Shown one piece after another: positions 53,998 to 63,900 of a DNA stretch of 64,000 bases. This stretch comes from Palsa-506 sp963755815 (GTDB lineage: Bacteria; Actinomycetota; Actinomycetes; Streptosporangiales; Streptosporangiaceae): NCBI GenBank assembly GCA_963755815.1, contig CAVWLF010000005.1:434001-498000 (forward strand). Reading direction: 5' to 3'. The notes beneath the pieces were generated by a model. That model was not told the DNA's origin. It searched no databases and saw only the letters and a program-made list of their open reading frames with translations. The position numbers were made by a program, and so were the translations under genes. The first letter of the stretch is position 1, and each line of letters opens with the position of its first letter.

Positions 53998-55398
53998 CTA
54001 CAGGTGGCTGAACCCGCTGGATTCTTCCTTCGTCATGGGGACGGTTACCGGATGCTTCCCGAAATGGGCCACCGCGGCGCGGAAGTCATCGAGGAGCAGG
54101 GAGGCCATATCCCGGCTGACGCCCAGGCGGACCAGGATCCGCTGCACCGGGATGTCGGACGCGGTCCCGGTCAGGGTGTAGGCAGGCACCTGCCACCCGC
54201 GCGCCCGGAGCCGGTCGGCCAGGTCGAACAGCGTGTAGCCGGGATCCTCGCCCTCGCGGATCCGCCAGGTAACCGTCGGGATCCCCGTCTCCGGGTTGCT
54301 GTCGCACAGCAGCTCGAACGGGCCCATCTTGACGATCTCGGCGGCCAGGTACTGGCCGACCTCATAGGACGTCATGTGGATGCGCCGGTAGCCATCAAAG
54401 CCGAGACGCAGGAAGTTGTAGTACTGGGCGATGATCTGCCCGGCCGGGCGGGAGAAGTTGATCTGGAACACCGGCATGTCGCCGCCGAGGTAGTTGACGT
54501 GAAACACCAGGTCCTCGGGGAGTTCCTGGCGATCCCGCCAGACCACCCAGCCGACGCCCAGCGGGGCCAGCCCGAACTTGTGCCCGGAGGCGCTGATCGA
54601 CTTGACCCGCGGCAGCCGGAAGTCGAAGACCACGTCCGGGGCGCAGAATGGCGCCAGGAAGGCGCCGCTGGCCCCGTCCACGTGAAGGTCGACGTCGAGG
54701 CCGGTGTCGGCCTGCAGCTTGTCGAGGGCGGCGGACATGGCTTCCACCTGCTCGTAGACGCCGGTATAGGTGACGCCGAGGGTGGGCACGACCATGATCG
54801 TGTTCTCGTCGACCCGCTCCAGCATCGAGGCCGGATCCATGTCGTAATGACCATGGGACATCGGAACCTCACGCATCTCGATGTCCCAGTAGCGGGCGAA
54901 CTTGTGCCAGACCACCTGCACCGGCCCGCACACCATGTTCGGGTTGTCCGTCGGCTTGCCTTCGGCCTTCCGCTTGGCCCGCCACCGCCACTTGGCCGCC
55001 ATCCCGGCCAGCATGCACGCCTCCGACGAGCCGATCGCCGAGGCGCCCACGGTGTTAGCCGCCTCGGGCGCATGCCACAGGTCCGCCAGCATGTGCACGC
55101 AGCGCGCCTCGATTTCGGCGGTCTGCGGGTACTCATCCTTGTCGATCATGTTCTTGTCGACCGACAGCGCCATCAGCGCCAGGACCTCGGGCTCGGCCCA
55201 CGTCTGGCAGAACGTGGCCAGGTTCTGCCGGGAGTTGCCATCGAGCATCAGCTCGTCCGCCACCACCTGGAACGCTTCCCGGGCCAGCGTCTCGTCCCGA
55301 GGGAATTTGTACTTGGGGACCGGCCTGGTCAGGTCGCGCCCGACGAACACGCAGTCATCCATTTGCTCACTGACGGTGGCACGCTCATGCAACGGCAT
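53998..55398 (-). CDS. gadB: Glutamate decarboxylase
   Basis: A 466-aa PLP enzyme, the same length as E. coli GadB. The ATG at 55398 is chosen because GGAG lies nine bases upstream; a start at 55407 would leave no spacing. The PLP Lys is K274 in S-A-S-G-H-K-F-G, and H-V-D-G-A-S-G holds the PLP-pyridine Asp. The C-terminus ends G-F-S-H-L, keeping the penultimate His that in E. coli GadB closes the active site at neutral pH. It converts glutamate to GABA and CO2, consuming a proton. No glutamate/GABA antiporter gene is next to it. Confidence 0.95.
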   Translation of the reverse strand: MPLHERATVSEQMDDCVFVGRDLTRPVPKYKFPRDETLAREAFQVVADELMLDGNSRQNLATFCQTWAEPEVLALMALSVDKNMIDKDEYPQTAEIEARCVHMLADLWHAPEAANTVGASAIGSSEACMLAGMAAKWRWRAKRKAEGKPTDNPNMVCGPVQVVWHKFARYWDIEMREVPMSHGHYDMDPASMLERVDENTIMVVPTLGVTYTGVYEQVEAMSAALDKLQADTGLDVDLHVDGASGAFLAPFCAPDVVFDFRLPRVKSISASGHKFGLAPLGVGWVVWRDRQELPEDLVFHVNYLGGDMPVFQINFSRPAGQIIAQYYNFLRLGFDGYRRIHMTSYEVGQYLAAEIVKMGPFELLCDSNPETGIPTVTWRIREGEDPGYTLFDLADRLRARGWQVPAYTLTGTASDIPVQRILVRLGVSRDMASLLLDDFRAAVAHFGKHPVTVPMTKEESSGFSHL

Positions 55399-55563
55399 GA
55401 TCAACATCTCCTTGATTGAGCCGGCGCCACCGGCCCTCAGGCCCGGTAGCCCTCTGCGTTACCAGGCGCGATGCAGCATGTGACGGCCCAACCGTAACAG
55501 CCCGTCATGCGTCTGAGCATCACTCGTTCAGGGGGATGCTGAGGCTGCTCTACGGTGGTCATC

Positions 55564-56511
55564 ATGCCCGAGCGCTTTCCGGCCATTGAGCCCTACGACG
55601 CGGGAATCCTCGACGTCGGTTCTGATCAGCGCATCTACTGGGAGGCCAGCGGCAACCCCGACGGCAAGCCAGCCGTTGCGCTGCACGGCGGACCTGGTAG
55701 CGGCAGCTCGCCAGGACGGCGCCGTTCGTTCGACCCGGACGCCTACCGTCTCGTCCAGTTCGATCAGCGGGGCTGCGGACGGAGCACGCCCTCAGTCGCG
55801 GACCTGAGCACCAGCCTGGACGCCAATACCACCGGGCACCTGATCGGTGACATGGAGAAGCTGCGCGAGCACCTGGGCATTGGCCGGTGGCTGATCTGGG
55901 GCGGCTCGTGGGGCGTGACGCTGGGGCTCGCCTACGCCCAGCGCTACCCGGAGCGGGTCACGGAGATGGTCCTGGTGTCCTGCACCATGACCCGGCCCGG
56001 TGACGTGCACTGGCTCTACCACGAGACTGGCCGGTTCTTCCCGGAGCAATGGCAGCGGTACGCCGACGGCGGCGGGAACGCGGACAACCTGGTCATCGCC
56101 TACGACCGGCTGCTCAATGCTCATCCTGACCCGGCTGTCCGGGCCCGCGCGGCCCGTGACTGGTGTGACTGGGAGGACGCGGTCAACTCCCTGGAGGAGG
56201 GCTGGACCCCGAGCGAGCGATACGCCGATCCCCGCTTCCGGATGACCTTCGCGCGGCTCTGCGCGCACTACTTCTCGCACGCGGCCTGGCTGGAAGACGG
56301 GCAACTGCTGCGCGACGCCAGCCGGCTGGCCGGTATCCCCGGCGTCCTGATCCACGGCCATTTCGACATCGGCGGGCCACCGGACGTTCCCTGGCTGCTG
56401 CACCAGGCCTGGCCTGACTCCGAGCTGCACCTGGTCCGGACCGGCCACTCGGGCGGCGATGAGATGACCGGGCAGATGATGACCGCGCTGAACCGCTTTG
56501 CCCGGACCTAG
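55564..56511 (+). CDS. pip: Proline iminopeptidase (S33 family)
   Basis: A 315-aa alpha/beta hydrolase. H-G-G-P-G (41-45) forms the oxyanion hole, the nucleophile elbow is G-G-S-W-G, and acid and His positions are H-G-H-F-D and R-T-G-H-S. Ordered motifs D-Q-R-G-C-G-R-S and W-E-D match prolyl aminopeptidases. There is no RBS; a TACGGT -10-like box just upstream (about 55551-55556) suggests a leaderless mRNA starting at the ATG. GTG at 55555 is an alternative start. Confidence 0.92.
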   Translation: MPERFPAIEPYDAGILDVGSDQRIYWEASGNPDGKPAVALHGGPGSGSSPGRRRSFDPDAYRLVQFDQRGCGRSTPSVADLSTSLDANTTGHLIGDMEKLREHLGIGRWLIWGGSWGVTLGLAYAQRYPERVTEMVLVSCTMTRPGDVHWLYHETGRFFPEQWQRYADGGGNADNLVIAYDRLLNAHPDPAVRARAARDWCDWEDAVNSLEEGWTPSERYADPRFRMTFARLCAHYFSHAAWLEDGQLLRDASRLAGIPGVLIHGHFDIGGPPDVPWLLHQAWPDSELHLVRTGHSGGDEMTGQMMTALNRFART

Positions 56512-56525
56512 CAGCATCTCGGGCG

Positions 56526-56651
56526 CTACTGCTCGTCAGGCTCGATGCCCCGCTCCCTGGCCAGCTCCGCCAGGTTGTAGCGCTCGACATGCCAAGGCTG
56601 ATCCGGGTCCGGCCAGCCGCGTTCGGTACCGGAGGCGGCATCTGCGCGCAC
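56526..56651 (-). CDS. Possible 41-aa small protein
   Basis: A GTG-initiated frame encodes 41 residues with high GC3 and a sensible amphipathic composition: E-R-G-W-P-D-P-D-Q-P-W-H-V-E-R-Y-N-L-A-E-L-A-R followed by an acidic tail. No clear RBS. It may also be the C-terminal remnant of a longer gene. No family recognised. Confidence 0.3.
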   Translation of the reverse strand: MRADAASGTERGWPDPDQPWHVERYNLAELARERGIEPDEQ

Positions 56652-57305
56652 GACGGAGCGGGCGGCCGCGCATTCGCTGCAATTTGGGACTTACGCCATT
56701 AAGGCTGCCGGGCTGCTGGCCGCGCTAGCCGTTCGGCCCGCTCCGTCATGCTTTATCCAATTTAGCACACAACGCTAATAATTAGGTGATGAGAATCCCT
56801 GCAATTATGGCGGGCATTCTTGGAGTCTCCGATTCAGGTCATAACCATGGTCGGCTCCAGGTTCTCCGGCATGATCCCGAAGCAGCAGGCACCGGATCCG
56901 TCACCGGCGTTGAGCAGCACGCGCAGCCAGCGGCTCGGCGCGATCTTCGCAGCCTTTCGCCGGGCTCCGGGCAGTGAGCGGATGGCGCGTTCTCCGGGAG
57001 CGCCGGGCGAAGATTAACCGGTGATCGATGCTGCTCAGAATGACGGATCGATGACGGCGGTTTCGGTAAAATAGATGAGATCCGAATGGCGCAGCCGGGA
57101 AAGGTTCACGCTGGTCCGCGGGGACCGTCATGCCCGGGCTGGCGCCGTGGACGCCGGCCCGGCGGGCATGCTGGCGGCCCGGCACGGTGCCGCTGGCCGC
57201 TGGGCGCGGCATGAGGGGCCAGTGCCCCGTTTCAGATCTTGATGGTCGGCCGGAAGTGTGCGGGTCCTATTTTTAGAGTAGGTAGCAACCGACCTTGGGG
57301 GTTTC
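56652..57305. other. AT-richer intergenic region upstream of the HipA-like gene
   Basis: This 650-bp stretch contains an AT-rich pocket near 56755-56810 with the palindrome CTAATAATTAG. TAAAAT (about 57067) and TAGAGT (about 57276) are -10-like boxes pointing right. No gene longer than about 60 codons with coding character was found. Confidence 0.35.
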
Positions 57306-57353
57306 ATGGCGTCTGAGCGGGTGTGGCCGGCGGCGGCGGGACGGCGGGCGTGA
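57306..57353 (+). CDS. 15-codon leader frame coupled to the HipA-like gene
   Basis: ATG at 57306 starts a frame M-A-S-E-R-V-W-P-A-A-A-G-R-R-A that stops at 57353, overlapping the GTG of the next gene by 4 nt (GTGA). It stands where a HipB antitoxin gene would normally be. It could be the translated end of a deleted hipB or simply a coupling leader. Confidence 0.3.
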   Translation: MASERVWPAAAGRRA

Positions 57354-58618
57354 GCGAGGACGTCGCGGTCTACCTCGCGGCCGGCGGAAGGGACCTGCTG
57401 GCCGGGCACGTGCACCCCAGCGTCCGGGACGGCGAGTCGATCAGCTTCGGCTATGCCGGCGGGTACCTGGCCGGCCCGGATGCTTACCCGCTCGACCCGG
57501 CGCTGCCCCTGGTCACCGGCGCGCTGCAGGCACCAGCGGGGCGCGCGACGTTCGGGGCGTTCGCGGACTGCTCGCCGGACTACTGGGGCCGGATGCTGAC
57601 GTGGCGCGCCGAGCAGGCCCGGGCGAAGGCCGCGGGAACCGATCCGCGCCCGATCGGCGAGCTCGACGTGCTGCTGGGCGTGCGGGACGACCTGCGGCAG
57701 GGTGCGCTCCGGTTCGCCCGCGGCGAGCCGGGGCCGTTCGTCGCGGCCGGGGACTGGGGCGTCCCGGTGCTGGCCGACCTGCCCGCGCTGCTGGATAGCG
57801 CCGACCGGGCCGTGCGGGGCGAGGCTGACGACGACGATCTCCGGCGGCTGGTGCCGGCCGGCAGCTCCATCGGCGGCTGGCGCCCGAAGGTGCATTTCCT
57901 GGATGCCGCCGGGCAGGCCGCGATCGCGAAGTTCCCCAAGCCGGACTCGGACACGTGGAACGTGATGGCGTGGGAGAAGGTGGCGCTGGACCTGGCCCGG
58001 GACGCGGGGGTGCGGGTCTGCGACTCGCAGCTGATCCGGGTCGGTGAGCGGCACGTGCTCATCGTCAGCCGGTTCGACCGTCATGACGGAGCGCGGACCG
58101 GGTACGCCAGCGCCCGGACGATGCTCCAGGCCGGCCAGAGCGACCGGCGCAGTTACCTGGAGATCGCGGCGGTGATCGAGGAGCAGTCGCCGGCCGTGAC
58201 GGCGGACCTGCGGGAGCTGTGGCGGCGGATCGCGTTCTCGGTGCTGATCTCCAACATCGATGATCACCTTCGCAATCACGGGTTCCTGCGCCAGCCCGCC
58301 GGGTGGCGGCTGTCGCCGGCGTTCGACATCAACCCGGACGCGCGGCCCGGGCCCAAGCACCTCAGCACGGCCATCGACGCCACCTCGACGCTGGCCAGCG
58401 TGGAGACCCTGATGAGCGTCACTGACCACTTCCGCCTGGACGCCGGCGCGGCGCTCGGCATCCTCGGCGAGGTGACGCGGGCGGCCGGGCGCTGGCGTGA
58501 GGTCGCCACTTCCCGCGGGCTGCAGCAGGGGGATCTCGACGCGATGGAGCCGGCCTTCGAGCATGCCGAGAGCGAGCGGGCCCGGGCCCTGACCTCGGGC
58601 CGGCCTGCGGCTTCCTGA
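57350..58618 (+). CDS. hipA: HipA-family serine/threonine kinase toxin-like protein
   Basis: A 422-aa HipA-like kinase. GTG at 57350 gives a natural N-terminus V-S-E-D-V-A-V-Y-L; GTG at 57323 would add nine Gly/Ala-rich residues. The HipA N-domain is followed by G-S-S-I-G-G-W-R-P-K-V-H (ATP/activation loop region), catalytic S-N-I-D-D-H-L-R-N-H (Asp and Asn of N-x-D-D-H-x-x-N) and S-P-A-F-D-I-N-P (metal Asp). Known HipA phosphorylates glutamyl-tRNA synthetase. No HipB antitoxin gene precedes it. Confidence 0.9.
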   Translation: MSEDVAVYLAAGGRDLLAGHVHPSVRDGESISFGYAGGYLAGPDAYPLDPALPLVTGALQAPAGRATFGAFADCSPDYWGRMLTWRAEQARAKAAGTDPRPIGELDVLLGVRDDLRQGALRFARGEPGPFVAAGDWGVPVLADLPALLDSADRAVRGEADDDDLRRLVPAGSSIGGWRPKVHFLDAAGQAAIAKFPKPDSDTWNVMAWEKVALDLARDAGVRVCDSQLIRVGERHVLIVSRFDRHDGARTGYASARTMLQAGQSDRRSYLEIAAVIEEQSPAVTADLRELWRRIAFSVLISNIDDHLRNHGFLRQPAGWRLSPAFDINPDARPGPKHLSTAIDATSTLASVETLMSVTDHFRLDAGAALGILGEVTRAAGRWREVATSRGLQQGDLDAMEPAFEHAESERARALTSGRPAAS

Positions 58619-58745
58619 CCGCGCTGACCGCCCGGCGCGGCGGCATCACCGGCCGGGCCATCGGCCCGGCCGGGTGGCGTGCTGCAAGCTGGCTGCAAAC
58701 CTCCGCCGGCAGGATGGCCGCGATACCACCCTTCAGGAGGCGACG

Positions 58746-59138
58746 ATGGGAAGCACACCGGCGATCGAGAAGTTCCTGCACGCCGTCGAGACCGCGACGA
58801 TCCCCGGCTGCGACGCGTGGGCCGCGGGCGCCACGCTGGACGCCACGGTGCCCAACTGGCGGCTGCACGCGGCCGGCCCGGACGCGATCCGCGCCGAGTA
58901 CGCGCGCTGGTTCGCCGACCCGGGCCATTTCGACGACCTGCGCCGCTGCCCGGTCGACGGCGGGGCGGGCGAGGTGGTCGAGTACACGCTCAGCTGGTCC
59001 GAGAACGGCGTGCCGCACGCGGCCCATCACATGCACCTGCTGACCGTGCGCGACGGCCTGATCGTCGCGGACACTGCTTTCTGCGGCGGCCGCTGGCCGG
59101 CCGCGCTGCTGGCGGAAATGGAAGCGGCCGATGCCTGA
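58746..59138 (+). CDS. SnoaL-like / NTF2-fold protein
   Basis: A 130-aa protein with an AGGAGG RBS at ideal spacing. I-R-A-E-Y-A-R-W-F-A-D-P-G and H-H-M-H-L-L-T-V-R-D-G-L-I-V-A-D are typical of SnoaL_2-like domains (ketosteroid isomerase fold). It overlaps the next gene by 8 nt. Function unknown. Confidence 0.88.
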   Translation: MGSTPAIEKFLHAVETATIPGCDAWAAGATLDATVPNWRLHAAGPDAIRAEYARWFADPGHFDDLRRCPVDGGAGEVVEYTLSWSENGVPHAAHHMHLLTVRDGLIVADTAFCGGRWPAALLAEMEAADA

Positions 59139-60156
59139 TCCGCAGCCTGCCGGAGCCCGCCGTTACCCCGACGTGGCCGCGCTGCTCGATGGCATGACCG
59201 AGCGGACGATTCTGGCCGGGGTACCGGGCAAGTCCGGGGCCACGATGGAGCGGGTCGTGATCGGCGGCCAGCACTACGTGCTCAAGCACCTCGATCTCGC
59301 CGAGGACTGGACCATGCGCGCCTCGGGCTGCCTGCGCGGCGCACCGCTGATGCTGTGGGAGCGGGGCATCCTGGCCCGCCTGCCGGATTGCTTCAACCAG
59401 CCGATCATCGGGGCCGCTCCGGAACCCGGCCCGGGCCCGGCCCCGTCCGGAGGCTGCGCCCTGCTGATGCACGACGTGACGCCGTGGCTCGTCCCGGCCA
59501 CCGATGCGCCGATCACGGCCAGCCAGCATCGGGGCTTCCTGCAGCACATGTCCGCGCTGCACGCGGCGTTCTGGGGGTGCGGGCCCGAGTTTGATGTCGT
59601 TCCCGCGATGCACCGCTACCTGGAGCTGTCCCCCTGGATGGCCGAGGCGGAAGCCGCCATCGGCTCCGCGCACCTGGTGCCGCAGCTCGTGGCCAAGGGG
59701 TGGCCGCTGCTGGCCGCGGTGGCCCCGGCGGCCGCGGCGGTGGTCGTCCCGCTGGCCCGCGACCCGGGCCCGCTGGTGGACGCCCTGGCCGGGACGCCGC
59801 ATACGTTCGTGCACAGCAACTGGAAACTCGACAATCTCGGCGTCGACGACGCCGGCCGGACGGTGGTGCTCGACTGGGAGCAGCCCGGGCGCGGCGCGCC
59901 GCTGAGCGACCTGGCCTGGTATCTGGCCATCAACTGCCGCCGCCTGCCGCAGTCGAAGGAGGCCTCGATCGCGGTCTACCGGGACGCGCTGGAGGAGCGC
60001 GGCATCGACACCGAGCCCTGGTGGGACCGCCAGCTAGCGTTGTGCCTGCTGGGTGCCCTGGTGCAGTTCGGCTGGGAGAAGGCGCTCGGCGGCTACGACG
60101 AGGAGCTCGCGTGGTGGGAGACGAAGGCAGTGCGGGCGGCCGCGCTGCTCGGCTGA
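59131..60156 (+). CDS. APH-type phosphotransferase with altered catalytic loop
   Basis: A 341-aa kinase-fold protein. Ordered features are V-L-K-H-L (ATP-binding Lys, about 50-54), F-V-H-S-N-W-K-L-D-N (226-235) and V-V-L-D-W-E (metal Asp D248). The usual loop is H-G-D-x-x-x-x-N; here the catalytic Asp is Asn230 and Gly is Ser229, so the phosphotransfer base is missing unless another residue takes over. It may be a pseudokinase or a diverged subfamily. It is coupled to the NTF2-fold gene and overlaps the following methyltransferase. Confidence 0.85.
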   Translation: MPDPQPAGARRYPDVAALLDGMTERTILAGVPGKSGATMERVVIGGQHYVLKHLDLAEDWTMRASGCLRGAPLMLWERGILARLPDCFNQPIIGAAPEPGPGPAPSGGCALLMHDVTPWLVPATDAPITASQHRGFLQHMSALHAAFWGCGPEFDVVPAMHRYLELSPWMAEAEAAIGSAHLVPQLVAKGWPLLAAVAPAAAAVVVPLARDPGPLVDALAGTPHTFVHSNWKLDNLGVDDAGRTVVLDWEQPGRGAPLSDLAWYLAINCRRLPQSKEASIAVYRDALEERGIDTEPWWDRQLALCLLGALVQFGWEKALGGYDEELAWWETKAVRAAALLG

Positions 60157-60923
60157 CCGCGGGCCTGCGGGACGCCTACGACACCGCGGCCGACGGGTGG
60201 GCCGACGGCCCGGAGCAGCTGTACGCGGTGCTGGCCCGGGCGCTGCTGAGTTCCGCCGCGGTGCCGCTGGCCGGCCGCCAGGTGCTTGATCTGGGCGCCG
60301 GCACCGGCGTGGCCGGCCGGGCCGCGCTGGCCGCCGGGGCGCACCGGGTGGCGGCGGCGGACCTGGCCGCCGGCATGCTGCGCCGGTGCGGCGCGGACCT
60401 GCATCCGGTGACCGCCGACGCGGCCGCGCTGCCGTTCCGCGACGGCAGCTTTGACCTGGTCGTGGCCGCGTTCTGCCTCAGCCACCTGGGTGATGTCGCC
60501 GCGGGCCTGGGCGAGGCCCGGCGGGTCGGCCGGGCGCTCGCCGCCAGCATGTTCGCCCCGGGCTGGACGCACCCGGCCCAGGCGGCCGTGGATCAGGCCC
60601 TCCGGCCACTCGGCTACCGGCCGCCGGCCTGGTACGTATCGGTCAAGCGCGAAACCGGGCCGCGGGCGGGCGACCCGGCGCTGCTCGGCGAGCGGGCCGC
60701 CGCGGCCGGCTTCACCCGCGTGCGGGTGCGCACGACCGCCGTCCCGACCGGACTGGACACCCCGGCCCAGCTGGCCTCGTGGCGGCTGGGCATGGCGCAT
60801 CTGGCCCCGTTTCTGCGCTCGCTGGATGCACCCGGCCGGGCCGATGCCCGGCGGGCGGCGGAGCGCGCCGTGGCCGGCACCGGGCCGCTGGTGGTCTCCA
60901 TGGTGGTCCTCACGGCCAGCTGA
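60114..60923 (+). CDS. Class I SAM-dependent methyltransferase 2
   Basis: A 269-aa methyltransferase. GTG at 60114 (or 60111) follows GAGGAG and overlaps the phosphotransferase end by about 40 nt. Motif I is V-L-D-L-G-A-G-T-G, followed by A-A-D-L-A-A-G-M and D-L-V-V-A-A-F-C-L-S-H-L. The order of NTF2-fold, phosphotransferase and methyltransferase genes suggests a small modification operon. Target unknown. Confidence 0.85.
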   Translation: MGDEGSAGGRAARLTAGLRDAYDTAADGWADGPEQLYAVLARALLSSAAVPLAGRQVLDLGAGTGVAGRAALAAGAHRVAAADLAAGMLRRCGADLHPVTADAAALPFRDGSFDLVVAAFCLSHLGDVAAGLGEARRVGRALAASMFAPGWTHPAQAAVDQALRPLGYRPPAWYVSVKRETGPRAGDPALLGERAAAAGFTRVRVRTTAVPTGLDTPAQLASWRLGMAHLAPFLRSLDAPGRADARRAAERAVAGTGPLVVSMVVLTAS

Positions 60924-60936
60924 GCCGCCGCGGGCC

Positions 60937-63900
60937 TCAGCCGGCCGCGGCCCGCCAGCCGCGCAGCCGCCGATCGGCCTCCCGCCGCATGCCGTCCGCG
61001 TACCGGCCCGCGTTGCGGGCCAGCCGCCCGGCCCGGTCCTCGGCCCGGTCCAGCCAGGCCGGAATGGCAAAGTCAGCGGCCATCTCGCCGGTCCACCACC
61101 ACGCCTCGATCGCCACCGAGGCATCGAGCAGATCCAGGTCGGCGGCGGCCAGATCAAGGTCCACGGGCCGGCCCAGGGCCCGGTTCGCCCGGTGCCGGAG
61201 CAGGCGGGCAACACTGCTATAACGGGGCACGCCGAGTGCTCCCGCCCGTGCCTCCAGGCCGCTGGCGCCGGCCAGGGCGCGCTCCGGCTCGCCGCGCAGC
61301 AGGGCCGCGCGCGCCGTGAGCAGCTGGTGCTTGAGCTCGAGCCGCCAGCCGAAGACCAGGTCGCCCTGCTGCAGCAGGGCCAGTGCCTCCGCCAGCCGGG
61401 CCGCCGCGCCATCCGCATCGCCGGCGTCGAGGGACTGCTCGGCCAGATCCTCCAGCGCGGCGATGGTGACCTCGGCGGTCCCCTGCCGCTGCGCCACCTC
61501 CAGCGCCTCGCGGTGATGATCGAGTGCCTCCTGCCGGGCGCCCAGGTTGCGGAGCACCCAGCCGGCGAAGTTCACCCCCCGGCCGGCGAAACGGGGCACC
61601 TGGCGGCGTTCCGTCTCAGCGGAATAGCGGGCGAACGCGGCCAGCGCGAGCGCGGGCGCGCCGGCCAGTGCGTGCGCGTGCCCGGTGAACAGGAGCGAAT
61701 GCAGGGTGGCCGAGGTGTGATCCGCACCCACCTGCCCCCGGGCGGCCGGGCGCAGCAGCGACAGCGCCTCCGGCACCCGGCTCTGATGCGCCCGGAGCAC
61801 CCCGAGCCACGCGGCCGCGGTGACCCGGTCCGCTCCCTCGGCGAGCGAGAACGCCTCGCCCAGCAGCAGCTCGGCCTGGGCCAGGTCACCGGCGGCGTGG
61901 TGGGTGCGGCCGCCGACCGCCAGGCACCGGGCCCGGGTCGCCGCGTCGGCCGCGGCGACCGTGCCGTCCTCGGCGAACGTGGCGGCCTGGGCGAAGCGGC
62001 GGCCGAAATAGGACGCCCACGCGCCCACCTCAAGGGCGTCCGGCCCGGCGGCCGCGGCCCGCTCGACGTCGCGCAGCGCCTCGGGATAGCGGCCGCGGCG
62101 GGTGCGGACCCGCGCCCGCGCCAGCCATCCCTCCGGATCGGGGCAGAGCCGCAGGGCATCGTCCAGCAGCGCCTCGGCGGCCGCGTGGTCGAAGCGCTCG
62201 GCCGCCCGGGCCGACGCGTCCCGCAGCGCCCGGGAGGCCTGCGGGAGGTCACCCCCCAGCCGCGCGTGGTGGGCCACCGTCATCGGGTCGGCGCCCGGCC
62301 GCCGGGCCAGGACCCGGCCGGCCTGCCGATGCAGCAGCGCGGCCCGTCCCGCGGTCGCGCTCGCGGCCAGCGCGTCCCGGACCAGCTCATGCCGGAACCT
62401 GAACGTCCCGTCCTGCTCGACCAGGAACTGCCCGGCGGCGGCCCGCTCGGCGTCGTCCAGCAGCGCGACCACGGAACGGCCGAGCACGGCCGCGAGCAGC
62501 TCAACGTCCAGCTCCGGGCCGATCACGGCCGCGGTGCGCAGCAGTGACCCGGCCGGGCCCAGCTCATCGCAGCGGGCGGACACCGACTCGACCAGCGACG
62601 CGGGCAGCTCCGCGCCCGCGGCTTGCTGCGCCAGCTCGGTGAGGAACAGCGGATGCCCCTTCGACCGCGCGTACAGCTCGCCGGCCCGGGCCGGCCCGAC
62701 CAGCTCAGCCGCCGCGTCCAGGCCGAGCGCGTCCAGGTGGATGAACGTCGTAGCGGGCAGCGGCGCTCCCGCGCCGGGCCGGACCGCGGCCACGATGGTC
62801 AGCTCAGCCGCCTCGCGCCGGGCGAACCGCACCCAGTCCGGCAGCGCGGGGCCGGCCAGGTGCGCGTCATCAATCACCACGATCAGCGGCGCCAGCTCGG
62901 TGAGCCGGCCCAGCATCCGGACCAGGGCCGCGTACAGCAGCGCGGGGCCGAGCATGCTGTCGCCGAGCACCGGCGGCGGCCGCGGGCCGGGCGCGACGGC
63001 GAGCAGCGGCGCGAGCACCGTCGCGTCGGCGCCCAGCAGGTCGGCGGTCACCTCGGGCCCGAGCCGCCGCAGCAGCGCGGTGAGCGCGGCGAGCAGCGCG
63101 TCGAGCGGCATGGCCCGGTCCAGCTGCCCGCACGACGCCATCAGCACGGTGTCCCCGGCGGCCGCGCGCCGGCCGGACCAGGCGCGCAGCAGGGCCGTCT
63201 TCCCGATCCCGGCCTCGCCGTCGACGACGACCACCTGCACCGAGCCGCCGCGGGCGCGGGCGGCGACCGCGTCGAGGCAGGCCAGCTCGTCGTCCCGGCC
63301 GACCAGGCCGGTCGTCGCGGACGCGGGCAGCGGCGCGGGCGCGGCCAGCTCGCCGCGCAGGATCGCGCCGTAAAGCCGGGCGGTCTCCGGTGCCGGGTCG
63401 GTGCCCAGCTCGTCGGCCAGCCGCTCCCGGGCATTGGCGTACGCGGCCAGTGCCGCCGCCACCCGGCCGCCCAGGACATAGGCGCGCAGCAGCACCCGCA
63501 GCGCCGCCTCCTCATACGGATCTTGTTCCAGCGCCGCGCTGGCGGCATCGGCGGCGGCCATCCAGTCGCCGGCTTCCAGCAGCGCCGTGGCCGCCACCAG
63601 GCGGCTGCGCCGGGCCAGCCGCTCCAGGTCAGCGAGCCGCAGCTGCGCCCACTCGCCACCGGCCGGCACCGGGGGCGTCCCCGGGACGAGCGACAGCGCG
63701 ACCCGGGCGGCCGCCGCCGCGCCCACCGCGTTGCCGGCGCCGCGGCGCCGCTCCACCTCGTCGGTGAGCACGGCCAGCTCGGTCGCGTCGAGCCAGTCGC
63801 AGTGCAGCAGGTAGCCGTGGTCACGATGCTCGATCCGGTCGCGGCCGAGCACCGAGCGCAGCCGGCTCATCAGCACGGCCAGCTGATCATCGGGCCGCGC

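Noticed and set aside
54004..55419. 471-codon plus-strand frame opposite gadB
   Set aside because: Antisense shadow; the GadB frame carries all catalytic residues.
60451..62547. 698-codon plus-strand frame opposite the SARP regulator
   Set aside because: No domain-like sequence; mirrors the regulator coding frame.
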